Of a DNA stretch of 10,501 nt, positions 5,067 through 10,501 are shown in pieces. Source of the DNA: CAZNXJ01 sp964577115 (GTDB lineage Bacteria > Planctomycetota > Planctomycetia > Pirellulales > Pirellulaceae); NCBI GenBank assembly GCA_964577115.1, contig CAZNXJ010000061.1, forward strand, positions 1 through 10,501, given 5' to 3'. The stretch's first letter is position 1; each line of letters opens with the position of its first letter. Below the pieces are notes generated by a model. It did no database searches, was not told the origin of the DNA, and saw only the letters and a list, made by a program, of their open reading frames with translations. A program made the position numbers and the translations under genes.

Positions 5067-6455
5067 CTAACCAGCGTACGCAGCTTCGATCGGGCGCCCT
5101 TCGCTGATCGCGAAGGGCCGGCCAAGCGTATCCGTGAAGTGCTGCTGCGGGTCGATGCCCAGGGCCGAGAAGATTGTCGCCACGAGGTCCCACGGCCCAT
5201 ACCGTTCGCCAACCGGCTCCGCTCCTAGCCGATCGGACGCTCCGACGACGTGGCCGCGCCCTACACCGGCGCCGGCGAGCACGATCGAATAGACGGATGC
5301 CCAGTGCTTGCGGCCCGGCGAGGAGCCTGCAAAGCGCGGTTCCAGCGCCACCTGCGGCGCTCGGCCAAATTCGCCCATGCAGACGACTAGTGTCTCGTCG
5401 AGGAGCCCGCGCTCGTCGAGATCTTCAATCAGCGCTGAAAAGCTCACGTCAAACCGCGGTAGCAAGCGATGCTCCAGCGCATCAAAGATGTCATTGTGCG
5501 TATCCCAGCCGTACTCGTCGGTGTCGTCCGGAGCGAGATCCTGCCCGCGATTCGTGTGATTCCAAATGACATTCACGAACGGAACACCGGCCTCGACGAG
5601 CCTCCGCGCCAAGAGACACGCCTGCCCCGATCGATGCAGCCCATAACGCTCGCGCACGCGCGGCGGCTCCGACTCGATCGCAAACGCTTCGCGCGCGGCA
5701 GGTGAGGATAGCAGCTCGAGCGCCTCGCGGTACAAATGGTCCATGTCGCGGGCCGCCTGCCGCTCGAGCGATCGAGCGTGCTGCTCGAGGTTTTGCTTGA
5801 GCGTTAATCGCTGACTCATCCTGACCGGCGGCACATCCGGGCGTGGCACCAGACCGCGCGTGGCCACCGAGGCTTGCCGCACGTCACCCACCAGCATCGG
5901 CTCGTAGCCACGGCCCAGAAAGCCCCCGTTCTGCCCCGGAGCCGGCTCGATGGGCACCAGCGCCGGGCCGTTCAAATGTACAGCGTCCGCCAAAAACCGC
6001 TCCTCATTGCGCACGCGCCGCAGAACTGCACCGATCGTAGGGAAATCATTGGGACTCGGCAGCGGATTGGCCGACCGAAGCGTGTGGTATCGACCGGTCA
6101 GCGCGAGATAGGCGGCCGTTCCATGATCCAGGTCCTCGTGCGACATGTTTCGCACAACCGTCAGCCGATCAGCGACACGGGCGATCCGCGGCATGTGCTC
6201 GCAGAACTGAATGCCCGGCACGGAGGTCGGAAGGGGACGAAAGGCGCCGCGCACGTCGAGCGGTGCGAGCGGCTTGGGGTCCCACATGTCGATCTGGCTC
6301 TGCCCGCCGCTCGCAAACACGATGATCACCGACTTCGCTCGGCCAAACCCGAGGGGCCGCCGAGCCGCCTCGGCGGCGGCGTTCGTCCCGGCCGCCTGCG
6401 CCGCAATCGCAGCTCCCCCCAGAGTTCCGATTGTCAGCCACTGGCGCCGGTTCAT
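5067..6455 (-). CDS. DUF1501 family Tat-exported protein
   Basis: The predicted product has 462 residues, the usual size for DUF1501 proteins (alkaline-phosphatase/sulfatase-like fold), which are abundant in planctomycetes. The N-terminus NRRQWLTIGTLGGAAIAAQA looks like a twin-arginine signal, predicting folded export across the cytoplasmic membrane. Conserved family segments are visible: SVIIVFASGGQSQIDMWDPK (42-61), NMSHEDLDHGTAAY (103-116), YGWDTHND (315-322), CMGEFGRAP (359-367), GRKHW..YSIVLAGAG (381-397) and WDLVATIFSALGIDP (422-436). The biochemical role is unknown. In planctomycetes these genes often sit beside DUF1549/DUF1553 cytochrome-like genes, but no such partner is present here. 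An alternative start at 6503 (16 codons earlier) would give a longer lead before the RR pair, as in some relatives; neither start has a strong ribosome site. The frame stays open to 7352, but that part lies antisense to another gene and is not considered coding. Confidence 0.9.
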   Translation of the reverse strand: MNRRQWLTIGTLGGAAIAAQAAGTNAAAEAARRPLGFGRAKSVIIVFASGGQSQIDMWDPKPLAPLDVRGAFRPLPTSVPGIQFCEHMPRIARVADRLTVVRNMSHEDLDHGTAAYLALTGRYHTLRSANPLPSPNDFPTIGAVLRRVRNEERFLADAVHLNGPALVPIEPAPGQNGGFLGRGYEPMLVGDVRQASVATRGLVPRPDVPPVRMSQRLTLKQNLEQHARSLERQAARDMDHLYREALELLSSPAAREAFAIESEPPRVRERYGLHRSGQACLLARRLVEAGVPFVNVIWNHTNRGQDLAPDDTDEYGWDTHNDIFDALEHRLLPRFDVSFSALIEDLDERGLLDETLVVCMGEFGRAPQVALEPRFAGSSPGRKHWASVYSIVLAGAGVGRGHVVGASDRLGAEPVGERYGPWDLVATIFSALGIDPQQHFTDTLGRPFAISEGRPIEAAYAG

Positions 6456-6782
6456 TGTCCGGCCGCGACCTACGTACTCGTCGACAAAGGGAAGAAGATT
6501 CATCAACTCGCCGTCACTCGAAACCACCCCGCGGAAGAAGGCACTCAGCGAATTGTGTCCCCTTCTCTCGAACACCGCAACACAGAACAGTTCGTGCGAC
6601 CTTCGAACCCGGGCACTTTGACCCGCCTCCCCGTTCAGCGCGTACAGACGCAGCAAAGGAGGCGACCGCAAAACGGCGCCACGGGTGTGCGCAAAACGGG
6701 CGAATGAAACGTCGCCCGCCCGTCGAACCCGCCATACAATCATTCTCCACATCACCCACGACATCCCTGCGGAGGCCCTCGT
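6456..6782. other. Divergent promoter region, DUF1501 / acetyltransferase
   Basis: These 327 bp lie between divergently transcribed genes. A possible plus-strand -10 element TACAAT is at 6735-6740, about 40 nt before the acetyltransferase ATG, but no matching -35 is clear. GGAGG at 6771-6775 is the ribosome site of the plus-strand gene. No additional gene is seen. Confidence 0.4.
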
Positions 6783-7340
6783 ATGCGCACCGAAAAGGAG
6801 AAAATGCTCGCCGGCGAGCCCTACAATCCGCTCGATCCGGAACTCGTCTGGGCGCGCGAGCGGGCTCGGGACCTGTGCCAGCAACTGAACGCGACGCGCG
6901 AAAGCGAGCAGGAACTGCGGTGTTCGATCCTCACGCAGCTCTTCGGGCGAGGCGGTGAATCGGTGTGGATGCAGCCGCCGTTTTTTTGCGACTTCGGTTC
7001 GAACATCCAGCTCGGCGAACGCGTGTTCTTCAACTTCAATTGCGTTGTGCTCGACGTGTGCGAAGTCACTATCGGCGACTACACGCTGTTCGGCCCCGCG
7101 GTGCAGATCTACACCGCGACGCACCCGATGAACGCCGCACTGCGCCGCCAGCAGGAATCCGGCAAACCGATCCGCATCGGTGCGGATGTATGGGTGGGCG
7201 GTGGAGCCATCCTCTGCCCCGGCATCACCATCGGCGCGCGCTCGGTTATCGGCGCAGGCAGTGTCGTCACGCGCGATATTCCCGACGACGTCTTTGCCGC
7301 CGGAAACCCCTGCCGAGTTATCCGGGCCATCGAAGATTAG
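6783..7340 (+). CDS. maa: Maltose/galactoside O-acetyltransferase (LbH family)
   Basis: The predicted product has 185 residues, the normal length for the Maa/LacA group, which transfers acetyl from acetyl-CoA to a sugar 6-hydroxyl. Residues 5-55 form the N-terminal Mac domain (EKEKMLAGEPYNPLDPELVW). Residues about 60-183 form the left-handed parallel beta-helix of hexapeptide repeats (for example VTIGDY, IRIGADVWVG, ITIGARSVIGAGSVV). The catalytic His is in TATHP (H114) and the conserved Asn pair in FFNFNC (84-86). The C-terminal GNPCRVIR is typical of the family. GGAGG 7 nt upstream supports the ATG. The substrate cannot be told from the sequence; members act on maltose, galactosides, nodulation factors or surface sugars. 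It is divergent from DUF1501 and convergent with the Tex gene, so it is probably a single-gene unit. Confidence 0.92.
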   Translation: MRTEKEKMLAGEPYNPLDPELVWARERARDLCQQLNATRESEQELRCSILTQLFGRGGESVWMQPPFFCDFGSNIQLGERVFFNFNCVVLDVCEVTIGDYTLFGPAVQIYTATHPMNAALRRQQESGKPIRIGADVWVGGGAILCPGITIGARSVIGAGSVVTRDIPDDVFAAGNPCRVIRAIED

Positions 7341-7357
7341 GACGTTGCGCAAACGTC
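7341..7357. terminator. Small hairpin between convergent stops
   Basis: GACGTT and AACGTC (6 bp, loop GCGCA) fill most of the 21-bp gap between the acetyltransferase stop and the Tex stop. There is no T run in either direction, so a role as a shared terminator is only possible. Confidence 0.3.
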
Positions 7358-7361
7358 GCAG

Positions 7362-9536
7362 TTATTGAACCTGTTTCTTCGATAAAGAGATCCGGCGGCG
7401 GGGAAGATCGACGCCGAGCACCTTGACGCGGACGATGTCGCCGACCGACACGACCTCGCTCGGGTCGCGAATAAAGCGATCGGCCAACTCGGAAATATGA
7501 ATCAATCCATCCTGGTGCACGCCGACGTCCACAAACGCACCAAAGTTCGTGACATTTGTCACGACGCCTTCGAGAACCATGCCGGTCCTGAGATCCTCGA
7601 GCTCGTTGACGCCTTCCGCAAACTGGACAACTCGGAACTCCTTGCGTGGATCCCGCCCCGGTTTGGCCAGCTCACTGAGAATGTCTCGTAACGTTAACAG
7701 CCCGACCTTGTCATCGACGAACTCTTCGGGCTTGAGCTGCTGCACGAGCGCCGGGTTGCCAACGAGCTGCGGGGTGGCGAGCCCGAGGCGCCGGGCCATT
7801 TTCTCCACGACGTAGTAGCTCTCCGGATGCACGGCGGAATTGTCGAGCGGCTGAGAGCCGTCGCGAATACGCAAGAACCCAGCCGCTTGCTCGTACACTT
7901 TACGCCCCAGCTTCGGAACCTTCAGCAGCTCGTCGCGGCTCGTAAACGCGCCATGTTCATCCCGGTACTCGATAATGCGCGCCGCGAGCTTTGGACCGAT
8001 GCCCGCGACGTACGAGAGCAGTGATGCACTGGCCGTGTTCACGTCCACGCCGACCGAATTCACACACGACTCGACTTCGCGCTGTAAGGACTTCTGAAGC
8101 AGCGTCTGATTGACGTCGTGCTGGTACTGCCCAACGCCAATCGACTTCGGGTCGATCTTCACGAGTTCAGCCAGCGGGTCCTGCAACCGATGCGCAATAC
8201 TGATGGCGCCGCGGACAGTGACATCCAGATGCGGGTATTCGGCTACCGCCAGCTCGCTAGCCGAATAGATCGACGCCCCGGCTTCGTTTACGATCACCTT
8301 CGTCGCTTCGATGCCAGTGGATTTCAAAAGGTCGGTCACAAAAGCATCCGTTTCGCGCGACGCGGTGCCACTTCCGATCGCAATCAACTCGACGCGATGC
8401 TTTCGCAGGAGCTGTTCGAGCACTCGCGCCGCCCCTTCCCGATCACTGCGTGGCGGTGTGGGATAGATCGTGGCCGACTCGAGGTATTTCCCCGTCCCGT
8501 CGACGACGGCCAGCTTGCAGCCGGTGCGGAACCCGGGATCAATTCCCAAGGTCACGCGTGGACCCGCCGGCGCGGCCATGAGCAGCTCGCGAAGATTGCG
8601 AGCGAACACGGCGACGGCTTCGATGTCGGCACGTTCCTTGAGCTCCTGTAGAACGGCGGATTCGGCCGCCGGTCGCAGCAGCCGCTCATAAGCGTCCTCG
8701 ACCGTCGACAGCAAATCGCGATGGAACTCGAAGCGCGGCTCGACCACCAGGCGGCGCTGCAGCTGCCCAACGAGCTGCTCGTCGGCAAGCTGAACACGTA
8801 CGCTCAGCACGCCCTCGGCTTCGCCGCGCTGCATCGCTAAAAAGCGGTGCGATGTGACACGGCTAACAGGTTCCTGGTGGTCGAAATATGCTTCGAATTT
8901 GGGGTCGGGGTTCTTGTTGCCGCGTTTGACCTTCGAAGCGATCTGGCCGCGGCGAGCCTGTTCGGCGAGCCAGTTTCGAACCGCTCCGTCCTCCGCCCAC
9001 CGCTCGGCGACGATATCGCAGGCGCCCGCCAGCGCGGCACCTTCGTCCGGCACGTCGCGCTCGGGCTTCACGTAGGGCGCGAGGATCGCAGTGCGCGATT
9101 GCCCAAGTGGTTTTTGAGCCAGCAGTAAATCGGCGAGCGGCCCGAGTCCGCGTTCGCGCGCAATCGTCGCCCGCGTTCGGCGCTTGGGCTTGTACGGCAG
9201 GTAGAGATCTTCGAGCTGCTTGCGATCGTGACAAGCGAGGATTTGATCGCGCAGGGCGGGCGTGAGCTGCTGCTGTTCGACGATCGAACGAAGAATTGTT
9301 GCTTTGCGGTCGGCGAGCTCCTTCGCGGCAGCGAGCGCGTCCTCGATTGCACGGAGCTCCATCTCCTCGAGGCCCTTCGTCGCTTCTTTGCGATAGCGAG
9401 CGATAAACGGCAGCGTATTGCCTTCTTCCAGTAGATCAATCGCTGCTCGGACGCGTACGTATTCGAGCCGCTGCTGATCGGCGATCCGGCGGGCAGTTTG
9501 CTGAACGTCGAACGCCGGGATGTTGACTTCGTCCAT
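7362..9536 (-). CDS. tex: Tex, RNA-binding transcription accessory protein
   Basis: The predicted product has 724 residues, slightly shorter than the roughly 770-790 of proteobacterial Tex. All domains are visible in order. The N-terminal Tex helical region (about 5-200) includes LPFIARYRKEATKGLEEMEL and EDLYLPYKPKRRT. A YqgF/RNase H-like domain (about 327-455) begins with TLGIDPGFRTGCKLAVVD. Then come IDPKSIGVGQYQHDV (461-475) and a helix-hairpin-helix block NTASASLLSYVAGIGPKLA (500-518). The C-terminal S1 RNA-binding domain (about 652-722) contains NFGAFVDVGVHQDGLIHISE. Tex is a conserved cytoplasmic nucleic-acid-binding protein related to eukaryotic Spt6, implicated in transcription and stress tolerance. 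The start at 9536 has GAGGAA 7 nt upstream. The 5' flank (9537-9772) should hold its promoter. No sign of truncation. Confidence 0.97.
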   Translation of the reverse strand: MDEVNIPAFDVQQTARRIADQQRLEYVRVRAAIDLLEEGNTLPFIARYRKEATKGLEEMELRAIEDALAAAKELADRKATILRSIVEQQQLTPALRDQILACHDRKQLEDLYLPYKPKRRTRATIARERGLGPLADLLLAQKPLGQSRTAILAPYVKPERDVPDEGAALAGACDIVAERWAEDGAVRNWLAEQARRGQIASKVKRGNKNPDPKFEAYFDHQEPVSRVTSHRFLAMQRGEAEGVLSVRVQLADEQLVGQLQRRLVVEPRFEFHRDLLSTVEDAYERLLRPAAESAVLQELKERADIEAVAVFARNLRELLMAAPAGPRVTLGIDPGFRTGCKLAVVDGTGKYLESATIYPTPPRSDREGAARVLEQLLRKHRVELIAIGSGTASRETDAFVTDLLKSTGIEATKVIVNEAGASIYSASELAVAEYPHLDVTVRGAISIAHRLQDPLAELVKIDPKSIGVGQYQHDVNQTLLQKSLQREVESCVNSVGVDVNTASASLLSYVAGIGPKLAARIIEYRDEHGAFTSRDELLKVPKLGRKVYEQAAGFLRIRDGSQPLDNSAVHPESYYVVEKMARRLGLATPQLVGNPALVQQLKPEEFVDDKVGLLTLRDILSELAKPGRDPRKEFRVVQFAEGVNELEDLRTGMVLEGVVTNVTNFGAFVDVGVHQDGLIHISELADRFIRDPSEVVSVGDIVRVKVLGVDLPRRRISLSKKQVQ

Positions 9537-9772
9537 GCCGCGATTCCTCGGGAGCAGCTCGGCAACATGTCGCTCGTCGCGCTCTCGGAACCGATCCGAC
9601 CCAAGAGGCCACGCGAACCAGTGCGAGTTTACCGACTCTTCTTTTCGCCGCTAGACGTCCCCACGAATCGCCGTTGCTGTCCGAACCGCAGCGTGTTTCC
9701 CGCTCCACCGCGTTCAGCCACCGCGCCGTCCGTCAATGACTCGGCGACTGAACGCGCATTTTCGTCTTCCTC
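9537..9772. other. Leader/intergenic region upstream of tex
   Basis: These 236 bp lie between the His-rich gene stop and the tex start, both on the minus strand. GAGGAA (9544-9549 on the opposite strand) is the tex ribosome site. A weak TAAACT -10 candidate lies about 90 nt before tex. I saw no gene and no convincing terminator for the His-rich gene. Confidence 0.4.
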
Positions 9773-10135
9773 CTAGTGGCCATGGTGGTAATCCCAATGG
9801 CCATCGCGGTGGAAGTCCCAATGTCCCGGCACGTAGTGAAAGTGGTTACCGTGACGGCGGAGATGTCCCGGGTGCCAATCGTAGTGGCTCGTGTCATGCC
9901 AGTCATAGTGGCCCCCGTAGTGCCCGCGGTAGTAATTACGCTGGATACCGTAGTGGGACCGTGGATGGACATACCTCCCACCATAGTGGGAGTGGTACGG
10001 GTTGTAATGATCGGCATGGCCCACCAGCCGCGTGTGACTCAGCGGTTCCGCACCCTGGACATCGGCGGCTCCGATACCCGCGAGGCTGAACCCGATCACC
10101 GCGGCACTCGCCAAGAAAACGTTTCGCAGTTTCAT
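9773..10135 (-). CDS. Small secreted His/Tyr-rich protein
   Basis: The predicted product has 120 residues. Residues 1-29 are a clear Sec signal peptide: MKLR, a hydrophobic core VFLASAAVIGFSLAGIG, then a small-residue stretch ending near VQGA. The mature part of about 91 residues has 22 His plus many Tyr, Trp, Gly and Asp. They are arranged in loose repeats such as HYDWHDTS-HYDWHPGH and HYVPGHWDFH-RDGHWDYHHGH. There are no Cys residues. Proteins of this look recur in planctomycetes as hypothetical proteins. The His density suggests binding of divalent metals (Zn, Cu, Ni) outside the cytoplasmic membrane, which is inference and not a family-proven role. The start is firm: AAGGAGA lies 5 nt upstream. 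A longer frame from 10252 lacks that support. It stands upstream of tex on the same strand, 236 bp away. Confidence 0.85.
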   Translation of the reverse strand: MKLRNVFLASAAVIGFSLAGIGAADVQGAEPLSHTRLVGHADHYNPYHSHYGGRYVHPRSHYGIQRNYYRGHYGGHYDWHDTSHYDWHPGHLRRHGNHFHYVPGHWDFHRDGHWDYHHGH

Positions 10136-10459
10136 TGTGATCTCCTTCGTGGTTGGTCGGTTGCAGAAGCCGGAGAAAGCGGTTGGCTTCACAGCAATAG
10201 ACGAAACGCAACCCTCGTGCCGGATGTGAAAACTGCGAAAAACACGGCACATCTGCCCGCTGGAGAAAAAGCGAGCGCCGTCAGAATGACTACACCCATC
10301 ATCAGTCTGATGGCGAGGAGTGGAAGCTTTCGCAAGCGGGCGAAGAGCCGCCGGCGCGGCAGGTCTACCGCGGGTTGTTCTGTCCTGGAGGAGCCATCAT
10401 CGGCGACCGAAGCGTCGCCCGAGACGACGGGATGCTACCTGTGCGCGTGGCGAAGAGAG
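10136..10459. other. Intergenic region between tRNA-Ala and His-rich gene
   Basis: These 324 bp probably hold the promoter and leader of the His-rich gene on the minus strand, with AAGGAGA at 10141-10147 as its ribosome site. A minus-strand frame with a hydrophobic stretch exists near 10190-10310, but its only ATG gives about 37 codons without a clear ribosome site. No clear terminator for the tRNA was found. Confidence 0.4.
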
Positions 10460-10501
10460 TGGAGCGGAAGGGAGTCGAACCCTCGACCTCTGCATTGCGA
10501 A
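10460..10501 (-). tRNA. tRNA-Ala, 3' half (probably anticodon CGC), cut by window end
   Basis: The minus strand reads, in 3' half order: anticodon loop end TTCGCAA, stem TGCAG, a 5-nt variable loop AGGTC, T arm GAGGG-TTCGACT-CCCTT, acceptor CCGCTCC and discriminator A. CCA is not encoded. Counting back from the T arm puts CGC at positions 34-36, giving Ala. The 5' half lies beyond the window, so the acceptor and D arm cannot be checked. Confidence 0.8.

Noticed and set aside
5874..6707. A 277-codon plus-strand ORF
   Set aside because: It is antisense to the DUF1501 gene, whose family motifs run through the whole region.
6456..7352. N-terminal extension of the DUF1501 frame up to 7352
   Set aside because: It is antisense to the acetyltransferase, low in similarity to any family, and would bury the twin-arginine signal 300 residues into the protein.
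10180..10320. Small minus-strand ORF with a hydrophobic stretch upstream of the His-rich gene
   Set aside because: The only ATG gives about 37 codons, there is no convincing ribosome site, and it lies where the promoter and leader of the His-rich gene are expected.

Overview
The window looks like a chromosomal segment of a GC-rich planctomycete, probably of the Pirellula type. The evidence is a Tat-exported DUF1501 protein, a very His/Tyr-rich small secreted protein of a kind common in that phylum, scattered single tRNA genes, small gene clusters with frequent strand changes, and a GC-rich dispersed repeat of REP-like character. This assignment is inference from gene content. No rRNA or other marker is present.

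Layout. Positions 1-1700 are an accessory, repeat-dominated stretch. It holds two forward and two reverse copies of a GC-rich palindromic repeat. These bracket a frameshifted remnant of an IS200/REP-associated-type tyrosine (Y1) transposase whose 3' end carries a perfect hairpin. That hairpin has the same apex sequence as the repeats. A small inverted-repeat (MITE-like) element follows at 1583-1693, and then a possible truncated coding fragment ending at 1843. A tRNA-Arg(ACG) gene on the minus strand, with a hairpin just beyond its 3' end, separates this stretch from the rest.

Positions 2373-4245 carry two minus-strand genes. One encodes an Asp-box (BNR/sortilin-like) beta-propeller protein. 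The other encodes a 209-residue protein that I read as a divergent deaminase-fold protein with an unusual active-site motif. Next come a plus-strand cold-shock-domain protein (4719-5063) and, convergent with only 3 bp between the stop codons, a minus-strand DUF1501 protein (5067-6455). A maltose/galactoside-type O-acetyltransferase (6783-7340) is divergent from DUF1501. It converges on the Tex RNA-binding transcription factor gene (7362-9536, minus). A His-rich secreted protein (9773-10135, minus) and the 3' half of a tRNA-Ala (minus, cut by the window end) finish the segment.

The genes from 2373 onward do not form an obvious pathway. They look like independent housekeeping or envelope genes with their own control regions. 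The most interesting points are the transposase remnant with its matching REP-like repeats, and the deaminase-like protein whose expected catalytic Glu position is Ala.
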